From positions 434,001-498,000 of the forward strand of contig JAHBUY010000005.1 of NCBI GenBank assembly GCA_019637795.1: 64,000 nt of DNA, given 5' to 3'. The translations under genes and the position numbers were made by a program. The DNA is from a bacterium (GTDB lineage Bacteria; Desulfobacterota; Binatia; HRBIN30; CADEER01). Of the stretch, positions 36,569 to 45,929 are shown piece after piece. The notes beneath the pieces are model-generated. The model was not told where the DNA came from. It made no database searches and worked only from the letters and a program-made list of their open reading frames with translations. Numbering within the stretch: position 1 is the stretch's first letter; each line of letters begins with the position of its first letter.

Positions 36569-38101
36569 ATAGCTGAGCTCGAGATTCGTGAAGATGGCAT
36601 GGGTGTCCTGCGGCACCGTTGGTCCGGAGTGGACGTACATGATGTTCTGGCTGTCGACGGCGAGACGCATCCAGGACAGGGGCTGCCAGGCGACGCCGCC
36701 GACGAGGCGGTCGAAGTCGAGCGGGTCGGGATTGTAGGCCAGGTTCGGATACCACCGCTGCCACATCCCGAAGGCGCTGAGCGGCCAGTCGCCCAGGTTC
36801 ACGTGACCGAAGACGTTGTACCCCTCGCCCACCGCCGTCGGGCTGAGGATCTGATTGTACAGGGTGAAGAGCGGATTGGTCTCGTCGCCGAGCTTCTGCG
36901 GCGGGGCCGCGCCGGTGAAGAAGTTGTAGAAGGAGTTCTGGTTGTACGTGCGGTCGTATTCGAAGGCGATGGCGCCGCGCCGGCCGTTGTAGTGGACGAG
37001 CGCCGCCATGCGGCGGATGACGGCGTCCGGCGTGTCCGGGGCGACGTTGCTGTAGCCGTAGCTCATGAAGAACGTTCCACCGAGGCGCTCCCATCCCGGA
37101 TGCTGCGCGAACGGGTAGACGCTGATCCGCCCCTGCGGCGACCGGTTCTCGTTGAGCTCGGCCGAGTGAAAGGAAGAGCCGTTGTAGTAGCCGAACCAGT
37201 AGTCCGCGACGCGCGTGCCGTCGTAGGTCACGGGCCCGGTGACCGCGATGCCGAGGTCGCTCGACGAGTAGGCGAGGAAGTTCAACGGCACCAGATTGAC
37301 GAAGCGATAGCCGTACATGTCCTCCTCCCAGGGGATCAGCGGATTCTCGATCTGACCGATCTTCACGTTCGTGTCGGTGAACCCCGGCACGTCGTGAAGA
37401 CCACGCAGGTCGCGGAAGACGTCGTTGATCTGGAGGAAGCCGTACTTGAGGCGGAACGAGAGATCGCCGTTGAGGTTGGTCGCCACCTGGGAGCTGCGGG
37501 AGGTGTTGGTGACCTCGGTGGGCGAGATCTGGCGGTAGATGTTCGGCGTCACCCGAATCGTGAAGCGATCGCTCGGGTACCAGAAGAGATTGATGTACGT
37601 GCGGGTGATGTCGAAGGAATTGAACCCGTCGTTGCCGGGCCCGGGCGGCGTGAGCTGGGTGAGGAGCTGGGGGCCGTAGCCGGTGTTCACGTAGTACGCC
37701 CAGTTCATGTAGATCAGCGTCGAGAGCGAGAAGTGCCGCATCCAGGCGGGCAGCTCGTTCTGCACCGCGTTCTTGACCAGCGTGTCGAGGTCGCCGGTCG
37801 CCGGCGACGGGACGGGAAGCGGCGTGGCGGTGAACACCGGCGTTGGCGCGCGAGCGGACCGCGACGCCGTCGGCGACGGCAGGGCGCCGCCGGCCTGCTG
37901 TTCCTCACGCAGCGCGTCGAGCTCCTGTTGGGTGATGATGCCCTTCCGCACCAGGAGGTCGCCGAGGTCCTCGGCGACCGCCGCGCGGTGCAGGGCGGCG
38001 ATCGTCAGCAGACACACCCCGACGATCGCCAGCGGACGGGCCGCGAGGCGGTGGGCAACATAGGGCGACGGTGGCTGCGCGCGCTGGTCGAGTGTCGTCA
38101 T
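36566..38101 (-). CDS. outer-membrane beta-barrel (porin-like) protein
   Basis: This 511-residue protein starts at ATG 38101. A signal peptide ends near AVAED; a short helical motif LGDLLVRKGIITQQELDAL follows, then a Pro/Thr linker (PTPVFTATPLPVPSP). The remainder is rich in alternating aromatic strands (TRTYINLFWYPSDRFTIRV, GRISVYPFAQHPGWERLGG) and ends in LELSY. That is a barrel-type C-terminus needed for BAM recognition. It resembles phosphate-selective or DcaP-like porins. It lies 98 bases downstream of the TolC gene on the same strand and may belong to the efflux operon. No strong ribosome site is visible. Confidence 0.8.
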   Translation of the reverse strand: MTTLDQRAQPPSPYVAHRLAARPLAIVGVCLLTIAALHRAAVAEDLGDLLVRKGIITQQELDALREEQQAGGALPSPTASRSARAPTPVFTATPLPVPSPATGDLDTLVKNAVQNELPAWMRHFSLSTLIYMNWAYYVNTGYGPQLLTQLTPPGPGNDGFNSFDITRTYINLFWYPSDRFTIRVTPNIYRQISPTEVTNTSRSSQVATNLNGDLSFRLKYGFLQINDVFRDLRGLHDVPGFTDTNVKIGQIENPLIPWEEDMYGYRFVNLVPLNFLAYSSSDLGIAVTGPVTYDGTRVADYWFGYYNGSSFHSAELNENRSPQGRISVYPFAQHPGWERLGGTFFMSYGYSNVAPDTPDAVIRRMAALVHYNGRRGAIAFEYDRTYNQNSFYNFFTGAAPPQKLGDETNPLFTLYNQILSPTAVGEGYNVFGHVNLGDWPLSAFGMWQRWYPNLAYNPDPLDFDRLVGGVAWQPLSWMRLAVDSQNIMYVHSGPTVPQDTHAIFTNLELSY

Positions 38102-38199
38102 GGCGGTGTGAGCGGACCCCGACGTCCGCCTGCCACGCGTGCGGCGTGGCGCGTCACTGGTGGTGCGCGCGCCGTCGGCGGAGCGCGCTCTCGGCCCGG

Positions 38200-39591
38200 C
38201 TACCCCTTCGCGGGAGTCGACGCGGCCGTTGGGTCGAAGGCGGCATCGCGATCGAGCGCCGCCTTGGCGACCGAGAAGCTCGCCAGCGCCTTCACGCGCT
38301 GCGCCTCGTCCTCGGTGAGGCGTTGTTCGGCGTCGGTCAGCTCGATGATCGTGCCGAGCCCGGCGCGGTAGCGCTCGCTGGCCAATTCCAGCTCCACACG
38401 CGACGCATCGAGCGTCTGCTCGGCTTGATGCACCCGCTCCACGGATGCCTGCCAATCGAGAAACGACCGCTTCACCTGCAGGATGATGAGCTGGCGCAGG
38501 GCCTGGATGTCGTGCTCGATCGCCTCCTGGCGCAGCCGGGCCTCGGTGACCTCGTGGTCGGTCTGGAAGCCGTCGAAGAGCGGCCAGGTGATGACGAGGC
38601 CGGCGTAGTAGTTGTTGCCCGGCGTGTCGTTCTGGCCGCGCAGATTGTAGCCGGCGGCGGCATCGACGCGCGGCCAGTAATCGCTGCGATACTGCGCGAT
38701 CTCGGCGCCCGCCGCGCGCACCTTGTCGAGCAGCATCTTCAGGTCCGGTCGCTGGTCGAGCGCGTGCGCGACGAACGGGTCGACCACGCCGGGGACCGCG
38801 GAATACGACAGCGCGGTCGCCTGCGTGTAGTCGGGCGCCGAGCCGCCGAGCCCCATCGCGTTGTCGAGGCCGAGCTTGGCCGTGGCGGCGGCATTCCGGG
38901 CGTCGACGAGCTGGCGCCGCGCGCGGGCCAGGGCCGCCTGCGCCGTCACCACGTCGATTTCCGGTTTCAGGCCGGCCTTGGCTTTGATCTCGGCGTCGTG
39001 GACGTCCTCCTCGCGCTGATCGATCGCCTTCTCGAACACGCGCACGATCTGACGCGCCGCGACCAGGTCGTAGTAGGCCTGGGACACACCGAATGCGAGG
39101 TCGAGCCGCACCAGTTGCAGGCGCGCGGCGTCCGCGTCGGCCTCGGCGCGGCGCTGGTCGATGAGGCCGCGCGTGCGCCCGGCGTCGAAGAGATACTGAT
39201 CGACCCCGAGACCGGCGAGGTAGTTGTTGAACGTCTCCGTGAGCTGGTTGACGTGGCGGCCGGTGCTCGGCTCGCGCGGGAAGTCGCCGGCGTTGATGTA
39301 CGTGGTGTTGCCGATGCCGTTGTCGGTGGCGCGGAGGTATTCCGCCACCCCCAACACCTGGGGCAGCAGCGCCGCCCGCGCCTCGCCGACCCGCTCCGTG
39401 CTGGCGCCGGCGATCGCCGCGGCCGCCTGGCGGGCGGGGTGATAGTGGAGCGCGATGTCGATCGCGCGTTCGATCGTCAACGCCTCGCCGGCCGCGATCG
39501 GGTCGTCCGGCATGGCGCCCTGGACGCGGGATCGAGAGCAGCTCAGCACGATCGCCACCATCCACGCGACGCGGCGAAGTCCGCAGCCCAT
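38200..39591 (-). CDS. TolC-family outer-membrane efflux protein
   Basis: ATG 39591 has AGGGGTGA just upstream; a GTG at 39600 that overlaps the adaptor stop is the alternative start. The 463-residue product has a signal peptide and two OEP repeats with the typical long coiled coils (ALTIERAIDIALHYHPARQA, then EIKAKAGLKPEIDVVTAQAA, and ELASERYRAGLGTIIELTDA). It forms the trimeric outer-membrane exit duct of the tripartite pump encoded by the preceding genes. The order adaptor-TolC on the same strand with almost no gap supports one transcript. Confidence 0.93.
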   Translation of the reverse strand: MGCGLRRVAWMVAIVLSCSRSRVQGAMPDDPIAAGEALTIERAIDIALHYHPARQAAAAIAGASTERVGEARAALLPQVLGVAEYLRATDNGIGNTTYINAGDFPREPSTGRHVNQLTETFNNYLAGLGVDQYLFDAGRTRGLIDQRRAEADADAARLQLVRLDLAFGVSQAYYDLVAARQIVRVFEKAIDQREEDVHDAEIKAKAGLKPEIDVVTAQAALARARRQLVDARNAAATAKLGLDNAMGLGGSAPDYTQATALSYSAVPGVVDPFVAHALDQRPDLKMLLDKVRAAGAEIAQYRSDYWPRVDAAAGYNLRGQNDTPGNNYYAGLVITWPLFDGFQTDHEVTEARLRQEAIEHDIQALRQLIILQVKRSFLDWQASVERVHQAEQTLDASRVELELASERYRAGLGTIIELTDAEQRLTEDEAQRVKALASFSVAKAALDRDAAFDPTAASTPAKG

Positions 39592-39596
39592 GACCG

Positions 39597-40733
39597 TCAC
39601 CCCTGTGCCGCGGCGCGCGGCGCCTGGTCGGCGATCACGGCGCGCACCTTCGCGCCGGGCGACAACGTGGGGCTGATGTTGGCGACCACCGATTCGCTGC
39701 CGTCCAGGCCGGATGCGATCTCCACCCACTCGCCGGTTGCGATGCCGGTCGCGACGGCGGCCCGCTCCAGGACGCCGTCGCGAACGAGGTAGACGAAGGG
39801 ACCGTCATCGCTCGCGCCCACCGCCGTCGCGGGAACGCGCAGGGCGTTCGGGTGACGCGCCAGCTCGAGCGTCACGTCGGCGTACATGCCCGGGTAGAGC
39901 TCGTGGCCGTGGTTGTCGAGATCGACTTCGGTCAACATGGTGCGCGTCGCCAGGTCGAGCGAATTGGCGAAGCGCACGACCTCGCCGGTGAAGGCGCGTC
40001 CGGGGAGCTCCTTGAGCTGGACCGTTGCCGGTTGGCCGCGGCGGATCAGGGCAGCCTCCTCCTCGGGGACGTAGACGTAGACCCGCAGGCGATCGATGTC
40101 CGCCATGCTGACCACCGGCAGCGGACCCGATCGCTGCCGCTGCTCGGCCGGGGTGCCGCTGCCGTTCGCATGCCCGTTGGCCTCGATCAGGGCACCGGCG
40201 TCCACGTAGCGCGCCGTGATCACGCCGGCGAACGGCGCGACGATCTTCGTGTAGCCGACGCGCGCCTCGAGCTCCTCGACCGCCGCCTTGGCTTGCTGGA
40301 GCTCGCCGAGGGCGACGTCCACGTCCTCGCGCGCCAGCAGGCGCGGATCGGTTTCCCACACGCGCCGGAGGCGGTCGTACGTGACCCGGCGCACCTCGAG
40401 GCTGGCGCGCGCGCGCCGCAGGCGCTGCTCGAGCTCCGGCACCTCGATCTCGGCCAGCACCTGGCCCTTGGTGACCCAGTCGCCCTTGTCGACGTCGATG
40501 TGGACGAGATAGCCCGTGACCTTGGCGTAGAGATCGGCTTCCGAGCGACCGATGATGTCGCCCGGCAGGGAGATGGCGCGCACCGCATCGGCGCGCTGCG
40601 GCCGCACGGCCGCGACCGCGAGCGGCGGCGGCTCGGTGATCGGATTGGCGGCTTCGGCGCCGAGGCCGGCGAAGCGGAGGCCGACGGCGACGAGGCCGGC
40701 GGCGAGCACGGATGCGATGGCGAGGCGCCTCAT
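39597..40733 (-). CDS. RND efflux periplasmic adaptor (membrane fusion protein)
   Basis: This 378-residue protein has an N-terminal helix/signal, a split lipoyl domain (GYLVHIDVDKGDWVTKGQVL and KIVAPFAGVITARYVDAGAL), a helical hairpin (LRRARASLEVRRVTYDRL) and beta-barrel and membrane-proximal domains. It bridges the inner-membrane pump and TolC. ATG 40733 overlaps the stop of the RND gene by four bases (ATGA), with GGGAGA upstream. The adaptor thus follows the pump gene by translational coupling. A barrel motif RVYVYVPEEEAALIRRGQ is typical of the family. Confidence 0.95.
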   Translation of the reverse strand: MRRLAIASVLAAGLVAVGLRFAGLGAEAANPITEPPPLAVAAVRPQRADAVRAISLPGDIIGRSEADLYAKVTGYLVHIDVDKGDWVTKGQVLAEIEVPELEQRLRRARASLEVRRVTYDRLRRVWETDPRLLAREDVDVALGELQQAKAAVEELEARVGYTKIVAPFAGVITARYVDAGALIEANGHANGSGTPAEQRQRSGPLPVVSMADIDRLRVYVYVPEEEAALIRRGQPATVQLKELPGRAFTGEVVRFANSLDLATRTMLTEVDLDNHGHELYPGMYADVTLELARHPNALRVPATAVGASDDGPFVYLVRDGVLERAAVATGIATGEWVEIASGLDGSESVVANISPTLSPGAKVRAVIADQAPRAAAQG

Positions 40734-43700
40734 GGCGATGTCTCCCGACGCGCGCCGTAGAGCAGCTCGTACACGGCGGGGACGAGCAGGAGGGTCAGCA
40801 CGGTCGAGACCGCGAGGCCGCCGGCGGCGGCGCGCGCGAGGGGGGCGGAGGCTTCGGATCCCGAGCCCAGACTGAGGGCGATGGGCAGGAGCCCGACGAC
40901 GCTGGCCAGGGCGGTCATCAGGATGGGCCGCATGCGCACCCGCGAGGCCTCGACCACCGCCTGCCGCAGGGGCAGACCGTCCCGGCGGCGGCGATTGGTG
41001 AAGTCGACGAGGAGGATCGAGTTCGACACGACGATGCCGACCATCACGATGGTGCCCATGAACGACTCGATGTTCAGCGTCGTCCCGGTGGCGAGCAGCA
41101 CCGCCACGACGCCGATGAGCCCCATCGGCACCGAGAACATGATGATGAACGGGTCGAGGAACGACCGGAACTGCGCCACCATGACGAGGTAGAGCAGCAG
41201 CACCGCCATGCCGAGACCGAAGCCGAAGCTGCGAAAGGACGCCTCCATGGCGGACACCGACCCCCGGTACGTGATCTTGACGTCCGGCGGCAGCGTCATC
41301 CCCGCGAGGGCGTGCGCGATGGCGGCCTGGGCGCCGCCGAGGTCCTCGCCGCGCGGGGCGACCAACACGTCGACGACGCGCTGGATGTCGTAGTGCGCCG
41401 CCTCGGCCGGCTGGGTGTCGTGGGCGATGCTCGCGACGTTGCGCAGCAGGACGGCGTCGGCATGGTCTTCCGCCCCGCGGTCGCCGCGTACCGGGATGTT
41501 CAACAGCGTGTCCAGCGAGTTGATGTCCTGCTCCGCATACTGGGCGGTGAGGAAGTAGTCGTTGCCGTTCTTGGGATCGATCCAGATCGACGGCGCGATC
41601 ATCTGGTTCGACGTCAGGGCCGTGATGAGGTTGGTGATCACGTCGCGTTGGGTCAGACCCAGTCGCGCCGCCCGGACCCGATCCACGTCGACCCGGAGCG
41701 AGGGATACGCGGCCTCCTGCGGGATGAAGGCATCGGCGACCTCGGGCAGACGTCGCGCCACGCCGGCGACCTGCTGCGCCGCCGCGTGGAGCACGTCGTA
41801 GTCCGGACCGCTGAGTTGGACGTCGATCGGCGCCGCGAGCCCGAAGTTGAGCACCGCGTCGATGATGCTGCCCGACTCGAAGAAGGCCTGCACCTGGGGC
41901 ACGCGCGTCGGCAGCGCCTCCCGCAGCGTGCGGACGTACTGCCAGGTGGAGCCCGCGTGGTCCGGCGTCAGGCTGACCATCACGAATCCAGAGTCGCTGG
42001 CGGCGTTGGGGGAATAGATCGCGGAAAACCCCGGGGCGAGACCGAGGTTCGACACCACCATGCTCAGGTCGTGCGGCGGAATCAGATCGCGCACGACCTG
42101 CTCGACCTGCGCCGCCAGGTCTTCCGTCACCTCGATCCGCGATCCGGGCGGGGTGCGCAGGTGGATGATGAACTGGCCGGCATCGGTGCGCGGGAACAGC
42201 TCGGTGCCGAGCCGGGTGGCGCCGAGCACGGCGAGCAGGAAGAGCGCGGTCATGGAGCTGATGACGATCCGCTTGTGGTCGAGCGCCGCGGCGAGGACCC
42301 GCTCGTAGCGATCCGCGAGGCGTTCGTACGCGCGTCCGAACCAGGCGAGGCGGCCGTGCCCCGTGCCCGCCACCTCGGCCCGCGCCTCCGCGTTGCTCAG
42401 GAAGCGCGCGCAGAAGATGGGGATGACGGTCATGGCGACGACGTAGGAGGCCGCCATCGCCAGCACCACGGCCAGCGACAGCGCCTGGAACAGGTACTTC
42501 GCGACGCCGAACAGGAACATCACGGGGAAGAAGACGATCACCGTCGTCAGCGTCGAGGCGAGGACCGGCAGGGCGACCTCCTCGGCGCCGTCGCGCGCCG
42601 CCGCCGACGGGCTCTTGCCGGCGGCGAGGTGGCGGCTGATGTTCTCCAACACGACCACCGAGTCGTCGACCAGACGGCCGATGGCCAGGGCGAACCCGCC
42701 GAGCGTCATCACGTTGGTCGTCGAGCCGTTGAGAAACAGCCCGAACGCCGCCGCCAGGACCGACAGCGGAATCGAAATGAAGATCGCCAGCGTCGACTTG
42801 AAGTTGCCGAGGAAGAGCAGGATGACGAGCGAGGCGAGCACGGCGGCCGACCCCGCTTCGTGCTTCAGGCCGTCGATGGCCTCGCGGATGTAGGCGGACT
42901 GATCGAAGATCGCCTGCATCCGCATCCCCTCGGGCAGCCCGACGACCTTCGGCAGCAGGCGGCGCACGCCGTCCACCACCGCGATGGTGTTCGCGGCCCC
43001 CTGCTTGAGGACCGGAATGTAGACCGAGCGCGCGCCGTCGATGCGGACGACGTTCTGCTGGATCTGCGCGGCATCCTCGGCATGTCCCACGTCGCCGACG
43101 AACACCGGCGCCTGGCCGTCGGCGACGCGGATCGGCACGCCGTCGATGCTCGAGGGATTCTCGATCAGGCTGTTCGAGTCGACGAAGTAGTCGAGCGAGC
43201 CGATCTTCGCGTCGCCCGCCGGAATGATCAGGTTGGCGTCGTTCAAGGAGTGGACGACGTCCATCAGCGTCAAGCCGCGGGCCTCCAGCGCCTTCCGATC
43301 CGAATACACCATGATCTGGCGGTACTTGCCGCCGAACGGAGGCGGAACCGACGCGCCGGCGACGGTCGCGAGCTGGTTGCGCACGTTGTACTGCGCCTGA
43401 TCGCGGAGCTGCGCTTCCGAGAACCCCTGACCGGCGACCGTCACCAGCGTCACCGGGAGCGACGAGGCGTCGGACTTGAGCACCAGGGGCGGAAGCGTGC
43501 CCGGTGGCAGATGGCGCAGATCGGCCATCGCCAGATTGGCGAGCGAGGCGGCGGCGGTGTCGACGTTGGTGTCGGGATGGAAGAAGACGCGGATGATGCT
43601 CACCCCGGGCAGGGAGCGCGATTCGATGTGCTCGATGTCGGGACCCAGCGTGAAGAAGCGCTCGAAGCGGGTGGTGATGTCGCGCTCGATCTCCAACGGC

Positions 43701-43858
43701 GGCATGCCGGGATAGAAGGTCGCGACGACGACGGCCGGCATCTTGAGGTCGGGGAACACGTCGACCGGCATGCGCGCGAACGCGGTCACGCCGAGCACGG
43801 CGACGATCAACGCGGCGACGATGATGGTGTGGGGGTTGCGGAGGGCGAACCCGGGCAT
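40730..43858 (-). CDS. RND-family efflux permease
   Basis: This 1042-residue, 12-helix transporter uses the proton gradient for export. It starts MPGFALRNPHTIIVAALIV. Helix 4 has ALAIGRLVDDSVVVLENI, with the Asp-Asp pair of hydrophobe/amphiphile-type RND pumps; the heavy-metal type has a different motif. Other landmarks are FDQSAYIREAIDGL, LVDFTNRRRRDGLPLRQAV and RMRPILMTALASVVGLLP. Start ATG 43858 shares its A with the stop of the PII-like gene (TGATG), so translation is coupled. The substrate is unknown. The pump, adaptor and TolC genes form one operon. Confidence 0.95.
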   Translation of the reverse strand: MPGFALRNPHTIIVAALIVAVLGVTAFARMPVDVFPDLKMPAVVVATFYPGMPPLEIERDITTRFERFFTLGPDIEHIESRSLPGVSIIRVFFHPDTNVDTAAASLANLAMADLRHLPPGTLPPLVLKSDASSLPVTLVTVAGQGFSEAQLRDQAQYNVRNQLATVAGASVPPPFGGKYRQIMVYSDRKALEARGLTLMDVVHSLNDANLIIPAGDAKIGSLDYFVDSNSLIENPSSIDGVPIRVADGQAPVFVGDVGHAEDAAQIQQNVVRIDGARSVYIPVLKQGAANTIAVVDGVRRLLPKVVGLPEGMRMQAIFDQSAYIREAIDGLKHEAGSAAVLASLVILLFLGNFKSTLAIFISIPLSVLAAAFGLFLNGSTTNVMTLGGFALAIGRLVDDSVVVLENISRHLAAGKSPSAAARDGAEEVALPVLASTLTTVIVFFPVMFLFGVAKYLFQALSLAVVLAMAASYVVAMTVIPIFCARFLSNAEARAEVAGTGHGRLAWFGRAYERLADRYERVLAAALDHKRIVISSMTALFLLAVLGATRLGTELFPRTDAGQFIIHLRTPPGSRIEVTEDLAAQVEQVVRDLIPPHDLSMVVSNLGLAPGFSAIYSPNAASDSGFVMVSLTPDHAGSTWQYVRTLREALPTRVPQVQAFFESGSIIDAVLNFGLAAPIDVQLSGPDYDVLHAAAQQVAGVARRLPEVADAFIPQEAAYPSLRVDVDRVRAARLGLTQRDVITNLITALTSNQMIAPSIWIDPKNGNDYFLTAQYAEQDINSLDTLLNIPVRGDRGAEDHADAVLLRNVASIAHDTQPAEAAHYDIQRVVDVLVAPRGEDLGGAQAAIAHALAGMTLPPDVKITYRGSVSAMEASFRSFGFGLGMAVLLLYLVMVAQFRSFLDPFIIMFSVPMGLIGVVAVLLATGTTLNIESFMGTIVMVGIVVSNSILLVDFTNRRRRDGLPLRQAVVEASRVRMRPILMTALASVVGLLPIALSLGSGSEASAPLARAAAGGLAVSTVLTLLLVPAVYELLYGARRETSP

Positions 43859-44163
43859 CAGAGCACCTGCTCGCAGGGCAGCAGGAAGACGTGCAGCGGA
43901 ACCTTCGCGCCCTCCTGTTGCGCCGCCGCGCGGTCGCGGAAACGGCGCAGGGCGGCGACGATGCGCGCGACCTCGGGCTCGGCCAGGGCGACCAGCGCCA
44001 TGGCGTTGAAGCCCGGTCGGGCGAACGTGTGGAGGGCGACGCCGGTCTCGCCCGCGCCCCACACCTCCGGGACCCGCGTGAAGCTGTGCACCTCGCAGGC
44101 GCGCAGCACGGCGAGGACGTCGTGCTCGAGGGACTTGCGGAAGATGAGGACGACCATCTGCAT
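43858..44163 (-). CDS. PII-like small protein (DUF3240/CutA-type fold) preceding the RND pump
   Basis: This 101-residue protein starts at ATG 44163 (or 44157). The pattern QMVVLIFRKSLEHDVLAVLR, then HSFTRVPEVWGAGETGV and ALVALAEPEVARIVAALRRF resembles the ferredoxin-like fold of PII/CutA1 and DUF3240 proteins. A late Cys (LLPCEQVL) is notable. DUF3240-type genes are known next to CzcA-like RND pumps. It is the first gene of the efflux operon and is coupled to the pump by a shared base. It may sense metal ions or nucleotides and tune the pump. Family assignment is moderate. Confidence 0.7.
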   Translation of the reverse strand: MQMVVLIFRKSLEHDVLAVLRACEVHSFTRVPEVWGAGETGVALHTFARPGFNAMALVALAEPEVARIVAALRRFRDRAAAQQEGAKVPLHVFLLPCEQVL

Positions 44164-44399
44164 GAACGGACCCTGGGCGCTGGTGACGGGGAGATCTCCG
44201 TGGGCCGGCGGCAAAGCAGGATCGATACCGTTCGCCGCGCCAGGGCGCCGGGCCGGTCGCCGCGGCGGCCGCCCCGGGGTCGCGGTCCAGATTTCACCAC
44301 GCGGGTCCAGAATGGAGCACGGCGCGGGCCCCCGTCGACCCGAGCCGCGGCGCGCGCGCCGGCGGCGGGTTGTGCACGCATCCTGCAAGGGAGGGAACC

Positions 44400-45929
44400 G
44401 TGGTCATCAGGTCGACAATGGCGCTCAGCGCGAATGTGCTGCCCTCGCCGCGTTGCGTGCCCACCGCGACGAACGTATCGTGGCACCGGGCAGTGAAGAC
44501 ACGACTCGCTCAACGCCTGTTGCTCGCCTGCGCGGTCGTCGTGGTCGCGGCGCTCGCGTCCACGTGGTGGAGCCTCCGCTCATTGCAGGAGGCCGACCGC
44601 GCGGCCGAGCACCTCGCCGATCGGAGCGCACAGGGGCTCGATCTCACCGCGCGCCTGGAAACCGTGGTGCGCGAGAAGAGCTTCCTCGCCGACTACCTGG
44701 TCTCCGGCGACGAGCGGCTGCTCGCCTCGCTGCGCCCGCATCGCCAGGAGTTCAGCGACTGGATCGATGCCATGGGCGGCTTCGTGCGCACCGATACGGA
44801 GCGCAGCCTGCTCGACGAGATGCGGCGTCGGTTCGCCTCCTATACCGCGGCGTCCGACGACATCGTGCGGCTCGAACGGGCCGGGCTGACCGACCAGGCG
44901 CGGCAGCGCTTCACCACCATGGCTGGCGACGTCGAGGCGTTGCTGAAGAGCGGCCAACAGGTGTTCGCCCTCGCGGCCGCCGACATGCGCGAGCGGCGCG
45001 CGGTGGCGCAGGACGAGGTGGAACGCGCGCGCCGAGCGATGCTCTGGCTGACTGGCATCGGCGGGCTGTGCTCGCTGGCGTTGGCGGTGGCGCTCGCCCG
45101 CTCGGCGTCGCGGCCCCTGCTCCGCTTGGTCTTCCGCCTCGGGGCCACCGAGATCGGCGAAGGCGTCGCCATCGAGGGTGACGAGGTGCGGACGATCGAG
45201 GCGCACGTCAACGCCCTGCTCGAGCACGTGCGTCAGCAAGAGCGGGCGCTGCAGCAGGCGGAGAAGCTGTCCGAGCTGGGCGAGATCGCCTCCGAGCTCG
45301 CGCACGAGACCCTGAACCCGATCACCGGCGTGACCAGCATGCTGCAGGCCCTGCGCCGCGCGCCACTCCCGCCGGACCGGCTCAACCGCGAGTTGGTCGA
45401 CATGGAGCGGATGCTGGGACGGGTCGCGACCACGGTTCGTCGCCTGATGTCCTACGCCCGGCCACTCGAGCCGCACATGCAGCGCGTCTCGGTCGCGGCC
45501 GTCGTGCAGCGCGCGGTGTCGAGCGTGCAGGCGGGAACGCGCGTCGGCGGGTCGATCGTGCGCACCTACGGCATGGAATCGCGCATCGAGTGGACGATGG
45601 ACCCCGAGCTCATCGAGCAGGTGCTCGTCAATCTGCTGGTCAATGCCTGCGAAGCCTCGCCGCCGGGCGCGCCGGTCGACGTGGCTCTCGAGGCGCCGCC
45701 GAACGACGATCTCGCGTTGGTGGTCCGCGATCGCGGGAGCGGCATCGCGCCGCATCACCGGGAGCGCCTCTTCCATCCCTTTTTCACCACCAAGCCCCAG
45801 GGCAACGGGCTCGGGCTCGCCATCAGCCGCAACATCGTCCACGAGCATCGCGGACGGATCGACGTGCGCGCGCGCGCGGCTGGCGGCACCGAATTCCGCG
45901 TCACGCTGCCCCGGTCGGAGCGCCCATGA
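44400..45929 (+). CDS. membrane sensor histidine kinase
   Basis: I start at GTG 44400 because AAGGGAGGG lies just upstream; GTG 44493 is an alternative that begins right at the first helix. The product is 509 residues. Two membrane helices (about 43-62 and 216-236) enclose a helical periplasmic sensor of about 150 residues. A HAMP-like linker follows, then HisKA with SELGEIASELAHETLNPITG (phospho-His), N box LVNLLVNACEAS, G1 VRDRGSGIAP and G2 GNGLGLAIS. The kinase probably phosphorylates the regulator whose start overlaps its stop. It is divergent from the efflux operon. Confidence 0.93.
   Translation: MVIRSTMALSANVLPSPRCVPTATNVSWHRAVKTRLAQRLLLACAVVVVAALASTWWSLRSLQEADRAAEHLADRSAQGLDLTARLETVVREKSFLADYLVSGDERLLASLRPHRQEFSDWIDAMGGFVRTDTERSLLDEMRRRFASYTAASDDIVRLERAGLTDQARQRFTTMAGDVEALLKSGQQVFALAAADMRERRAVAQDEVERARRAMLWLTGIGGLCSLALAVALARSASRPLLRLVFRLGATEIGEGVAIEGDEVRTIEAHVNALLEHVRQQERALQQAEKLSELGEIASELAHETLNPITGVTSMLQALRRAPLPPDRLNRELVDMERMLGRVATTVRRLMSYARPLEPHMQRVSVAAVVQRAVSSVQAGTRVGGSIVRTYGMESRIEWTMDPELIEQVLVNLLVNACEASPPGAPVDVALEAPPNDDLALVVRDRGSGIAPHHRERLFHPFFTTKPQGNGLGLAISRNIVHEHRGRIDVRARAAGGTEFRVTLPRSERP

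Noticed and set aside
36566..39565. A 999-codon minus-strand frame that would fuse the barrel protein to an upstream segment
   Set aside because: The upstream 488 codons are a shadow of the TolC gene. The signal peptide at ATG 38101 marks the true start.
39597..44513. A 1638-codon open frame through the adaptor gene and across the RND pump gene
   Set aside because: Only its last 378 codons are the adaptor. The rest is an Arg/Ala/Pro-rich shadow of the RND gene in another frame, caused by the high GC content.
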